Below, in pieces: positions 7,288 to 16,087 of a stretch of DNA of 64,000 bases (position 1 is its first letter; every line of letters starts with the position of its first letter). The stretch is taken from contig NZ_JAOTBD010000010.1 of NCBI RefSeq assembly GCF_026162625.1, positions 1-64,000 on the forward strand, read 5' to 3'. This stretch comes from Paracoccus beibuensis (GTDB lineage Bacteria > Pseudomonadota > Alphaproteobacteria > Rhodobacterales > Rhodobacteraceae). The notes under the pieces were generated by a model. The model had not been told where the DNA came from. It made no database searches and saw only the letters and a program-made list of their open reading frames with translations. The position numbers and the translations under genes were made by a program.

Positions 7288-9234
7288 ATGAAGATTTCCC
7301 ACCTGGCGGCCCTGCTGCTTGGTTCTGCCATGGTCCCGGCGCTTGCCACTGCGCAGCCGGTCAGGCTTGACCCGATAACGTTGACCACCGACGGCACCGG
7401 CCCTGCCGAAATCGCCGTCAGCGAAGAGCAGCTTGAGGATGCCCGCACCGGCACGCTGGAAGACGTGTTCCGCGCCGAGCCGAGCGTCACCGTCGGTGGC
7501 GGTATCGCCATCACCGAGCGTGTGTTCGTCAACGGCATCGACGAACAGCAGCTGGCGGTCAGCGTGGATGGCGCGGCACAGAACAACCGGATGTTCCACC
7601 ATACCGGGACGAACATCATCGACCCGCTGCTGCTGAAAGCAGCGCGCGTCGATCCCGGCGTGGCTCCGGCGGATGCCGGCTTCGGCGCGCTGGCGGGCAG
7701 CATTGCGTACGAGACGAAATCGGCGCTGGACCTGCTTGAACCGGGCGACGACTTCGGCGGACAGGCGACAACCGGCTATGCCACGAACGGGGACACGGCC
7801 ACCGGGGCGCTGGCGGTCTATGGTCGGCAGGGCCCGGTCGATGCGCTGGCCTATGCCAAGCGCGCGACCGGAGACGCCTACGAGGACGGCGACGGAGATG
7901 CCGTGCCCTATACCGGCGCCGACATGAACAGCTATGCCCTCAAGCTGGGCGCGCAGATGGGCGACTGGCGGGCGGAACTGGGCGCGCTGTCGTTCAAGGA
8001 CGACGCGCTGCGGCCCTATCGCGCGAACCTGGGCGGCGTCATCGGCGGCCCTCCGACGCCCGAAACGCGGCGCTACCGCATCGACCAGAACAGCCAGACG
8101 CTGATCCTGCGGCGCATTGCGGCCGATGGGCTGCTGGACCCCGAACTGCGGATCGCGAAGACCGAAAGCAAGGTCGACACCTTCGACCTTGCGACGGCCG
8201 AAACGCCGGACCCCGACTTCAACACCGGCGTGGCCGATACCGTCAGCATCGTGGCGCAGAACCGCTTCCGGCTGGAGGGCGTGGAACTGACCGCCGGTGT
8301 GGACAATGCGCGCAGCCGCGGCCTCTACGACGGCGTGTTCCGTGGCATCCCCTCCACGTTCCGAGAGGATCGCACCAACACCGGCGTCTTCGTTCAGGCG
8401 CGGGGCAGCAGGGGGCCGGTCGATTTCAGCACGGGCCTGCGCTATGACTGGAACCGCTTCACGGGTGCCGGCGGGCAGGAACTGGACACCGACGGCGCCA
8501 GCTTCAATGCGGCGGCGACGTGGCACGCGACGGATGCGTTGGCGCTGAACGCCGGTTATTCGACCGTCTTCGGCGGCACGCAGCTGGCGGGCGTCTACGA
8601 GTTCACCGATTCCTATCAGCTACCGGACGCTTATGACGCGCTGGACCCCACGCGGGCCCGAAACATCGTGATGGGCGCTGAATGGACGGCCGGCGGCACG
8701 ACCTTGGGCGCCGAACTGTTCCGCAGTTCGATCGACAATGTCCGCAAGGTCGTGGCAAGTGCGATCGTCGACCGCGATCTGGAAAGCGAAGGCTTCCGCC
8801 TGTCGGCCCGCCAGGACTGGACGGGCGGGTTCGCCGCCCTGCGCTATAGCGACGCCGACGTGACCCTGGATGGCGAAAGCGCGTCGAGCTTCGATCTGCG
8901 CGAATTGGGGACCGTCCCAGGGGCCATGCTGACGCTGGAGGCCCGTCACGAGGTCATGGCGGGACTGACCCTCGGCGGCGTCGTGCAGCACGCCATCGAG
9001 GAGGAGACCGAAGCGTCGGATACCGACAGCGACTGGCCCAGCTATACGGTCGTGGACGTCTTCGCCGAATACCAACCCGCCGCCTATCGGAACGTGACCC
9101 TGCGGGCCGAGGTGAACAACCTCTTCGACCGTGCCTATGTCGACCGTGCAAGCTATGGCGGCGACTTTACCGAGGTCGTGGGCCAGCAGGAGCCGGGCCG
9201 CAGCATCGCGCTGACTGCGGTGATGCGCTTCTGA
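7288..9234 (+). CDS. TonB-dependent outer membrane siderophore receptor
   Basis: 648 residues. MKISHLAALLLGSAMVPALA is a signal peptide ending at an ATA-Q type cleavage site. LDPITLTT is a plausible TonB box. The plug domain (about residues 35-150) includes ERVFVNGIDEQQLAVSVDGA. A barrel of alternating aromatic strands follows, with the family C-terminal pattern EVNNLFDRAYVDRAS and a terminal VMRF for Bam recognition. GGAG lies 8 bases before ATG. It is convergent with the asbF-type gene of a siderophore operon, so uptake of that catecholate siderophore is the natural guess. It is intact, unlike the NIS synthetase. Confidence 0.9.
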   Translation: MKISHLAALLLGSAMVPALATAQPVRLDPITLTTDGTGPAEIAVSEEQLEDARTGTLEDVFRAEPSVTVGGGIAITERVFVNGIDEQQLAVSVDGAAQNNRMFHHTGTNIIDPLLLKAARVDPGVAPADAGFGALAGSIAYETKSALDLLEPGDDFGGQATTGYATNGDTATGALAVYGRQGPVDALAYAKRATGDAYEDGDGDAVPYTGADMNSYALKLGAQMGDWRAELGALSFKDDALRPYRANLGGVIGGPPTPETRRYRIDQNSQTLILRRIAADGLLDPELRIAKTESKVDTFDLATAETPDPDFNTGVADTVSIVAQNRFRLEGVELTAGVDNARSRGLYDGVFRGIPSTFREDRTNTGVFVQARGSRGPVDFSTGLRYDWNRFTGAGGQELDTDGASFNAAATWHATDALALNAGYSTVFGGTQLAGVYEFTDSYQLPDAYDALDPTRARNIVMGAEWTAGGTTLGAELFRSSIDNVRKVVASAIVDRDLESEGFRLSARQDWTGGFAALRYSDADVTLDGESASSFDLRELGTVPGAMLTLEARHEVMAGLTLGGVVQHAIEEETEASDTDSDWPSYTVVDVFAEYQPAAYRNVTLRAEVNNLFDRAYVDRASYGGDFTEVVGQQEPGRSIALTAVMRF

Positions 9235-9239
9235 AACGC

Positions 9240-9267
9240 GACCGGCCCAGAACGATCCGGGCCGGTC
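9240..9267. terminator. Bidirectional hairpin terminator, TonB receptor / asbF
   Basis: GACCGGCCC and GGGCCGGTC form a perfect 9-bp stem with a 10-base loop, followed by CCCTT. It sits 5 bases after the receptor stop and 9 bases before the end of the convergent asbF-like gene. Confidence 0.75.
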
Positions 9268-9275
9268 CCCTTCCC

Positions 9276-10073
9276 TCAGGCCGCCTGCAGTGCCAGCGCG
9301 CGGATCTGCGCCAGGTCGGCGCGCATCGTGCCGGCAGGCCGCGGCCCGAACCATTCCAGCGACCCGTCCGCCTGCGGGGGAAGCGCGCCCAGGATGCGGG
9401 CATAATCCAGCACGCCGCCGAACAGCGGACACATCCCGTCCCGTCCGCCCTTCGGATCGTGGACGTTCTGCGGCTCGAAGACAGACAGGCGATCGCGCCC
9501 GGTCACGTTCTTCAGGTGGAAGTGCAGCACATCGGGCGCCAAGCGGGTGAACGCGGCCAACGGATCGGCGCCACCCTCCCACACGTGGAGGACGTCGAAA
9601 TTGATGCCGACGGCTGCATGGTCCAGCGCGGCCAGCAAGCCCTCGGTCGCCGGGACGCTGTCGGCCAGGGTGCCGGGATGCATTTCGACGGCGACCCGTA
9701 GGCCGTGATCGGCCGCCATGTCGGCCACCCGGCGCAGATCGTCCAGGATGGCGCGATGCTGCGCCGCATCGGCTTCGCGCGACCCGATGCCCCCGGCGAA
9801 CAGCCGCAGGCGCGGGGCCGCCCAGGCCGCTGTCAGTTCGACCAGCGCCCGCGCCTCGGCAGGATCGAAGTCGGGCATGCCAAGGGGCAGATAGCCCGCC
9901 AGCATCGGCACGCGCGGGCGCTGGTCCAGCACCTGCCAGTGGCGCAGCAGGGCGCGGGCGTGGGGGGACCAGATCTCCAACCCGTCGAAGCCTTCGCGAT
10001 CGACATAGCGGGCAAGGTCCGCGGCGGTGACGTCGAGATGCCGGAACGCGACCGAGCAGGCATTGATCCTCAT
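9276..10073 (-). CDS. asbF: 3-dehydroshikimate dehydratase, AsbF-like
   Basis: 265 residues, a sugar-phosphate-isomerase type TIM barrel. INACSVAFRHLDVTAADLAR at the start and VAVEMHPGTLADS, INFDVLHVWEGG and VLHFHLKNV place metal-binding acidic and histidine residues at the strand ends as in AsbF. That enzyme makes 3,4-dihydroxybenzoate, the catechol of petrobactin, from 3-dehydroshikimate. The start at 10073 overlaps the stop of the preceding gene (ATGA). The adjacent asbC- and asbD/E-like genes support the assignment. Confidence 0.85.
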   Translation of the reverse strand: MRINACSVAFRHLDVTAADLARYVDREGFDGLEIWSPHARALLRHWQVLDQRPRVPMLAGYLPLGMPDFDPAEARALVELTAAWAAPRLRLFAGGIGSREADAAQHRAILDDLRRVADMAADHGLRVAVEMHPGTLADSVPATEGLLAALDHAAVGINFDVLHVWEGGADPLAAFTRLAPDVLHFHLKNVTGRDRLSVFEPQNVHDPKGGRDGMCPLFGGVLDYARILGALPPQADGSLEWFGPRPAGTMRADLAQIRALALQAA

Positions 10074-11302
10074 GCCCGTGCCCCTGACCAGCGCACGAAC
10101 CATTGCGCCAGGGTCGCCTTGATCCCACGTTCCAGCGCGGCCAGGTCGTCCAGATCCGCCAGCGCCGCCGCCAGATCCCCCGGCATGCCGGTGCGGGAGA
10201 ATGACACCGCGCGCCGATGCACGCCGTTCAGGCCGCCATGCAGGGCGGCGATCCGGTCGCAGCATTCCTCGAAGGCGTCATGGTCGGCGCCCTCGATGTC
10301 GCCAAAGATGGCCAGCGCATGCTCGTAGGCGTATTTGCGGATCGCGATGACCGGCAGTTCCCGCAGCGCCGGTTCCAGGTCGGGGCGCGGCAGGCTGGTG
10401 GCATGCGCCTGCAGGATGCGGCGCATCGCGTCGATCAGCGGCACCGCCTGCGCGTCGAAGGTCGCGTCATGCATCGCGCGGATGTCGGCGTCCCGGGCCG
10501 GGTGGATGCCGGCGGTGTCAAAGGCGAAGCCGCCTGCGACGGTGTCCCGCAGGAATGCGGCGCGCAGGTCGCTGGCGGGCAGCGGACCCTCCCACCGGAA
10601 GTCGGGGTCGCGCATCAGCCAGGTGCCGGGATCGGCCGTGGGTTCGATCAGCGCGTAATGCGGGAAGGGGTCCTGCGCGAACTTGTTGTCACGCTGCGGC
10701 AGCAGGAACATGTCGATCATCGGCATGACGTATCGGCCGGGCCGCCAGTCGGCCAGAAGCGCGTGGAGGCGATCCAGGTTCGCGCCTTTTGACGCCGCGC
10801 CGTCGTACCAGGACCGGACGCGCAGCCCGAACAGGCGCTCGGCCCAGTGGCGGTAGAAGTCGTGGTCGATCCCTTTGGCGTGATAGGACAGCCGCATCCG
10901 GCCGTCGATCACGACCTGCCCGTCCCAGAGGCCCAGATACATCGGCCGGTGATCGATGCCGCCATTGTCCTTCAGCGCCTGGCAGATGCAGCTGACGACG
11001 CAGTGGACCTTGATGTCGACGGGCTCGTCATCCGCCGGCGTGACGCCTGCAAGGGCCTCGGCCAGCGCCTGGACGGTCATGCCGGGCGCGCGGTCGAAGG
11101 TGTCCTCGGCCATTGGGATGCCTGCCTCGTCCAGGTGCAGCATCAGCGTCATCAGCGCGACGGAATCAAGGCCGAGGTCATGCCCCAGCCGGGCCTGCGG
11201 ACCGAAGTCGTCCATCCGCTGGCAGGCCATCGGACCCGAGAGGATGTCGCGGATGCAGGACACCGCGGCATCCGGCGTCAGGATCGGACGGGGGTCGGTC
11301 AT
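10070..11302 (-). CDS. AsbD-AsbE fusion: acyl carrier protein plus DUF6005-like condensing protein
   Basis: 410 residues. Residues 1-85 are an acyl carrier domain with the phosphopantetheine motif LGHDLGLDSVALM (Ser47). Residues from about 95 match the AsbE-like family, whose role in petrobactin synthesis is transfer of 3,4-dihydroxybenzoyl from the carrier to a polyamine amine; a Cys-rich start (VHCVVSCICQ) and RKYAYEHALAIFG are visible. In Bacillus anthracis AsbD and AsbE are separate proteins, so this is a fusion of carrier and transferase. Start and stop both overlap neighbours (ATGA), indicating a coupled operon. Confidence 0.75.
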   Translation of the reverse strand: MTDPRPILTPDAAVSCIRDILSGPMACQRMDDFGPQARLGHDLGLDSVALMTLMLHLDEAGIPMAEDTFDRAPGMTVQALAEALAGVTPADDEPVDIKVHCVVSCICQALKDNGGIDHRPMYLGLWDGQVVIDGRMRLSYHAKGIDHDFYRHWAERLFGLRVRSWYDGAASKGANLDRLHALLADWRPGRYVMPMIDMFLLPQRDNKFAQDPFPHYALIEPTADPGTWLMRDPDFRWEGPLPASDLRAAFLRDTVAGGFAFDTAGIHPARDADIRAMHDATFDAQAVPLIDAMRRILQAHATSLPRPDLEPALRELPVIAIRKYAYEHALAIFGDIEGADHDAFEECCDRIAALHGGLNGVHRRAVSFSRTGMPGDLAAALADLDDLAALERGIKATLAQWFVRWSGARA

Positions 11303-12519
11303 TGGGCGGCCTCCAGCAGGATATCGGCAAGGGTGCGGCGCGCGATCTTGCCGTTCGCGCCGCGCGGCAGGCATTGCATCTGGAAGAGGCGCACGGGCCG
11401 CTGCCGGGGCGACAGGCGGGCCGCCAGGTGGGTGTCCAGGTCTGCCTCGGACACCGGACCGGCATAGGCCAGCGCCGGACGCTGATTGGCCGAGGCGTCG
11501 GGAATCGCGAATGCCACGGCGTCCGTGACGCCCGGAAGGGCCAGAGCGGCGGCCTCGATCTGGGCGGGATAGACGTTGATGCCGGCGACGTCGATCACCT
11601 CGGCCGCGCGACCTGCGAAGATCAGGTGACCCCGCGCATCGATCGTTCCAAGATCGCCGGTGTCGATGGTCGCCCCCGCATCCTCCACCCTGACCGGGGC
11701 CGGCGCATCGCGGCCTGCGGCCAGCCGGAGATGCGGCAAGGGCGCGCCCATGTCCTCGGGGATCTGCGGATCGACGGCGATGGCCAGGCACCCCGCCTCG
11801 GAGCAGCCGTATTGCTGGAACATGTGGCGCGCGCTGTGCCGGATCGCATCGAACCACGGTTGCGGCAGCACCGTCCCCGAGGACATGACCGCATGCAGTC
11901 CCTGGCCCCCCGACAGGCGCGCCAGCACGTGCAGCAGCGGCGGCGCGGCATAGACCAGCGGCTTCGCGATCCCCTCCAGCTGGCGCAGGATCGCGCGCGG
12001 GTTGGCGCTGTCCAGCACGACCGGCACGTGGCCGCGCGCCAGCCCGACCAGGACCCCCGCGATCAGGCCATAGGAATGGGTGATCGGGGCGGCGATCACC
12101 GGCGTCATCTCGGCCGCGTGGGGGAAGGCGCGCCGATAGGCATCGACCTCGGTCTGGATCGAGGCCCAGGACCGCGCGATGATCCGCGGGGCGCCCGTTG
12201 TCCCCGAACTGGTCTGGACCAGCACCCCGCCCGGTGCCAGCGGCGCGTCCTGCCTCAGAGGCGTCACGCCGCCGTCATGGACCAGCAGGTTGCAGCCCGC
12301 CCGACGCGCCAGGTCGCGCGCCTGGTCCGGCGGCGTCTCGGGGTGGATCGGATGGCAGGACGCGCCACGATCCCGCAGCCGCAGGATCAGCGCCAGGCAG
12401 GCGGCCTTGTCCGACAGGTGCAGCGCCACGCGGGTCCGCTCGGGATCGCCCGGCAGGTCGGGCAGGGCAAGATCGGCGGGATCGACCAGGCGGTCGTTCA
12501 GGCGGAAGATCTGTGGCAT
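11299..12519 (-). CDS. asbC: 3,4-dihydroxybenzoate-AMP ligase, AsbC-like
   Basis: 406 residues, close to AsbC length. Adenylation motifs in order: VLVQTSSGTTGAPRII (A3, phosphate loop), YGCSEAG (A5), IDTGDLG (A7), FAGRAAEVIDVAGINVYP (A8) and GANGKIARR with the catalytic Lys (A10). It would activate 3,4-dihydroxybenzoate and load it on the carrier domain encoded next. The ATG at 12519 has GAAGG 8 bases upstream. The reading frame is open upstream into the C-terminal NIS sequence without a stop, so a fused product cannot be excluded. Confidence 0.85.
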   Translation of the reverse strand: MPQIFRLNDRLVDPADLALPDLPGDPERTRVALHLSDKAACLALILRLRDRGASCHPIHPETPPDQARDLARRAGCNLLVHDGGVTPLRQDAPLAPGGVLVQTSSGTTGAPRIIARSWASIQTEVDAYRRAFPHAAEMTPVIAAPITHSYGLIAGVLVGLARGHVPVVLDSANPRAILRQLEGIAKPLVYAAPPLLHVLARLSGGQGLHAVMSSGTVLPQPWFDAIRHSARHMFQQYGCSEAGCLAIAVDPQIPEDMGAPLPHLRLAAGRDAPAPVRVEDAGATIDTGDLGTIDARGHLIFAGRAAEVIDVAGINVYPAQIEAAALALPGVTDAVAFAIPDASANQRPALAYAGPVSEADLDTHLAARLSPRQRPVRLFQMQCLPRGANGKIARRTLADILLEAAQ

Positions 12520-14270
12520 GGGGCGGGCCTTCAAAGGGTTCGGGACGGGATGGGTGGCCGTTGCGCCAAGAAGGCGCGCGGCAAGGCTTTCGGCGGGATA
12601 TTCCGGCGCGTCGGTCGCAAAGCCCGGTGCCGGAGGAAAGGCGGCGCGCGCCAATGTCCAGAAGTCGCGCTCTGGCAGCAGGTGATGGCGGTGCAGCAGG
12701 TCGGCCAGATCGGCCAGCACATGCGTCACGAGGCAGTCCATCACCAGGTCGCGCAGGTCCATGGCCCCCGCCATCCGGTGATAGGTTCCGAACGGCGCGG
12801 TTTCTATGTCGGGCAGGATTGCGGCCAGGTCCGGCGCCAGGTCCGGGCGGGCCAGGCAATGCGGCACGTATTCCAGGCTTTCGCTGAAATCGCGCGCCAC
12901 CAGCGACATCGGCCAGCCGCCGTCGTGCCGCAGCAGCAGGTTCTGGCCGTGGGCCTCGATGGCGATGCCGTGACGGGTCATCAGGTGCCATACCGGGTGC
13001 AGCACCTGCAGCAGGCGAGCGGTCCAGGCGCGGGTGCCATGGCGGCGAAGCCAGGGCGAAATCAGCGGCTGCCCGTCGGGATCGCCTAGCGTCAGGGCCG
13101 ACAGCGGCACCGCATCCGGGGGGCGACGCGGTCCGCCGGATGGCGGCAAGACGGCCCCCCAGAAGGTCGGGCGCAACGATGGCGGATCCGTGCTCGGCCA
13201 GGATCTCCAGCCCCTGCAGCGTCGGGTCTGACGCCGTCACCCGGCCCAGCCAGGCCGAGAATGACCAAGCCGCCACGATCCGTCCGCCAAGGATTTTCCC
13301 GGAAGATCAGCTCCAGCCCCGACTCGGACCGGCCGGGCAGGCGCAGGGTCATCCAGTGGGGGTCGCCCACCAGCCGCATCGGGCCGAAGCGGGCCTCGAC
13401 GCCCGCCAGGCGCGCCAACATGGCCGCACCGGCCAGCAGCTCGTGGTGCTTGTTCACGCGCCGGGAATTGGTGATCGTGACCGGCAGCGACGCCTTGACC
13501 TGCCAGGGGCTGTCCTGCCGCCAGAGCGTGCGCACCGACGAGGTCGCCCACCAGCCCGGACCGACCGGCCCGAGGTCGCGGATCGCGCCCCGGGTCAGCA
13601 GCGCGGCGATGGCCGGATCGCGCCGCGCGCGGTCCCAGGTCAGCGGGTGCGCCGGCAGAAGGCACCGGCCCGGCCCCGGATCAAGATCGAAGCCCGGAAG
13701 ATCGCGCGCAATGTCGGGCGCGGTCGCCTCGATCAGGTCGGCCCGTACCGACAGCGCGGTCAGGCGCAGCGCGCCGCGCCAGTCGGGGGTCATCTTGCGT
13801 TCCTCGGGCACCGTCATGCCCGAAAGCGCCTTGGGACAGGGGTGCATCCAGTGCCCGAAGATCATCGCCTGCTCGGCCGCAAGAAAGCTGGGGGGCAGGG
13901 CGGGACGTTCCAGGCGGTCGGACACCATCGTCGCGATGCGGTGCCTGCTGGCGCGGACGCGTCGCGCAAGGTCGCGCCCGCGGGGGCCATGCTCATGCTC
14001 CATCCGGTCCAGCATCAGCGACAGTGCCTCGGCGACCGGGATCGCGTCCGAGCGATCAGGGCGGTGGCGCAGGATGCCGCGAATGGTGCCCAGGCCGGTC
14101 GCCATCGGTGGTGCCACGATCTCGATCCAACCATCTGCGACCGGGGCGATTGCGCTTCCTCCGTAGAGTTCGCGGCTGGTGCAGACGAACAGCGCCCGGA
14201 GGCTGGCCAGGTCGGCAATGTCTTGCGGATCACGCGGATGCGCGATGCAGTCGGTTTGGGGCAGGGACAT
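12520..14270 (-). pseudogene. IucA/IucC-type NIS siderophore synthetase, frameshifted
   Basis: NIS synthetases condense citrate with amines using ATP. The N-terminal part (14270 to about 13280) has FGHWMHPCPKALSGM, LLPAHPLTWDRAR, ITNSRRVNKHHEL and LELIFRENPW. After RENPW the family-like sequence moves to a second frame (RIVAAWSFSAWLGRV, then ILAEHGSAIVAPDLL), and by about 13150 to a third (AVPLSALTLGDPDGQPLI, HGIAIEAHGQNLLL, FSESLEYVP). The original frame runs on with arginine/proline-rich noise to 13092. Both shifts skip one base in the reading direction, so they do not cancel. Total length (about 580 codons) fits an intact ancestor. True mutation and sequencing error in a GC-rich stretch cannot be told apart here. 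Confidence 0.8.
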
Positions 14271-14354
14271 CAGCGCCTCGGACCAAGGACTGCAGGTGCA
14301 GCCGGGTTGACGAACTGGGCTAGCGGGCGCTGGCTTTGGGAGGGATGCTATTCC

Positions 14355-14369
14355 TGACTAATAATGTCA
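14355..14369. promoter_or_regulatory. Candidate iron-responsive operator (TGA-N9-TCA)
   Basis: TGACTAATAATGTCA matches the TGA-N9-TCA form of the alphaproteobacterial RirA-type iron-responsive operator, with outer dyad TGAC...GTCA. It sits in an AT-rich island 85 bases upstream of the NIS gene at the head of the siderophore operon, which is where iron repression would be expected. Assignment is by pattern only. Confidence 0.5.
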
Positions 14370-14477
14370 ATAATATGTTTCAACTGCAGGTCGTGTCGGC
14401 AGCTTGCTGCCGAAGCAGATCGAAGCTTGGAACGACCCGGACCACCCTGATCTCAGGAAGGTCCGGGTGCATCCGGA

Positions 14478-15155
14478 TCACCCGGCGTTTGGGTTGCCTG
14501 CCCTCAGCCGCGCGATCTGCCGCCCACTGCTGTCGAAGTTGCCGGCCGAAAGCCACGCCTCATAGGCTGGTCGCAGGCGCAGCCAATCCCGGTCTGTCAT
14601 CGCGAACCAGGCCGTGTCGCGGTTGGCTCCCTTGACGATCATGTGCTGCCGGAAGACCCCCTCGGGGCGGAAGCCGAAACGCAGCGCGGCCCGTTTCGAG
14701 GGCGCGTTCAGGTTGTTGCACTTCCACTCGAAGCGGCGATAGCCAAGGCCGAAGACGTGGTCGGCGAACAGGAACAGGGCTTCGGTCGCCTTGCGCGTGC
14801 GCTGCAGCGCCGGTCCCCACATGATGCTGCCGATCTCGGCGACGCCGTGGGTGCGGTCAATCCGCATCAGCGCCTGACGACCTTCGGCCCGGCCCGTGTC
14901 CTTGTCGACCACCGCGAAGAACAACGGATCATCCGAGGCCGCGGCCTGAAAGACCCACTGGTCGAAACCCGCGGGAGAGGCCGGCGGCGACTCGAACAGC
15001 CAACGGAAGCGGTCCTCGGCGCCGGGCGCCGTGGCGGCATCGAAAAGCGTGCCTGCATGCGCCGCCTGCAGCGGCTCCAGCCGAACATAACGGCCGTCCA
15101 TGGGCGCGCGCGTGGGTCCGGGGCGCGGCGTCCAGGTGGTTGGATCGATCATCAT
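14478..15155 (-). CDS. GNAT family N-acetyltransferase (RimJ/RimL type)
   Basis: About 225 residues. DGRYVRLEPLQAAHAGTLFD opens the fold, FFAVVDKDTGRAEGRQALMR is the central sheet, RTRKATEALFLFADHVF spans the acetyl-CoA pyrophosphate-binding region and FEWKCNNLNAPSKRAALRFG is the RimJ/RimL signature. Two adjacent ATGs (15155, 15152) follow a GAGAGGGGG Shine-Dalgarno stretch. The substrate may be a protein N-terminus or a small amine. It is upstream of and co-oriented with the siderophore operon but separated by the candidate operator region, so it is probably independent. Confidence 0.85.
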   Translation of the reverse strand: MMIDPTTWTPRPGPTRAPMDGRYVRLEPLQAAHAGTLFDAATAPGAEDRFRWLFESPPASPAGFDQWVFQAAASDDPLFFAVVDKDTGRAEGRQALMRIDRTHGVAEIGSIMWGPALQRTRKATEALFLFADHVFGLGYRRFEWKCNNLNAPSKRAALRFGFRPEGVFRQHMIVKGANRDTAWFAMTDRDWLRLRPAYEAWLSAGNFDSSGRQIARLRAGNPNAG

Positions 15156-16087
15156 GTCCCCCTCTCTCGTTCGAACCGGCGGTCCCCTTGGTGCGATACA
15201 GCTTCTGCTGATCGAGCTGTTCAGCCGCAGCTTCCGGGGCATCGAAGTCAGCATCAACCTGTCCGGCTCGGACGTCCAGATCCTGCAGATGTCGCCGTCA
15301 GCCCTAAGGCGCCCGAGGGTCTTGGGCCGGCGCGCATGAAGTCGGTCAGATGCGTCCATATTTCACGATGATTGCGGTCACGGTCACGTTGGACAAGCCC
15401 AACCTTCATGATGCGTGTCATCCGCCCGACTTGGAGGTAGCTCCGAATGTGGTTGAGCCTCGTCTTCCGACGTCCGGTTTCGCGCGACCGATCTTCCCGG
15501 ACCAGTGGCAGAGAAGAAGTCGCCCTCGCAGATCATGTCGCAGCGCATGGCCCGGATAGGAAGCGTTCCGCGACCGCTGTGTCCAGCATGCCGGTCGCCA
15601 CCGGTCGCGGACCTCTCGCGCCACGGCTTGTCCGGTGACGAGGGCATCGGCCTGATGTGGCACAGCTTCGGAGATGTTCTGCATCAGCTTCCATGCAGCA
15701 TTGCCGTCTGTCGCCCCCAACAGCTGGCTTGCGGCAAAAGACTCTCGCGGTTTTCGCGGACGAAGACGCGCGATTCGCCTTCGGCGGTTTGAACTGCGGC
15801 GAGGTCGGCTGAAGGCAGGTGGGGTGGTGCGCGAAATTCGGCGTCGGCTGCTTTCCACGTCAGGCCGTGGCGCTTGCCGGGCGTCGATGGAGCGAAAAAT
15901 TCCGCCCTCGACGTCATCACGCGATGCGACCGTTGCACGCGGGGCGGCTGACGGCAAGTGAAGTCCAAAAGCCACTTGATGAAGATTGATACGTCATTCC
16001 ACTCCTTGAAGGATCGCGCCACCTCGCCGTGATATCGAACGCCTGGATTGAAAAACCTTGCGCGTGACAGCTATTCGGGCGGGGGCG
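15156..16087. other. 0.9-kb intergenic region with possible gene relics
   Basis: No gene is convincing. On the minus strand a protein-like stretch in one frame (AEFFAPSTPGKRHGLTW, 15940 to about 15760) appears to continue in another (SFAASQLLGATDGNAAWKLM, about 15750-15690), which would fit a frameshifted relic of an unidentified gene. A 26-codon ORF starting at 15997 (minus) has a good AAGGAG but no known relatives. Confidence 0.3.

Noticed and set aside
11113-13089. A 658-codon plus-strand frame across the asb genes
   Set aside because: Antisense to adenylase and NIS motifs; rich in Arg, Gln and Gly as expected for a shadow frame.
13129-13290. Programmed frameshifting in the NIS gene
   Set aside because: Two shifts in the same direction without a slippery heptamer plus structure are not typical of programmed sites; mutation or sequencing error is simpler.
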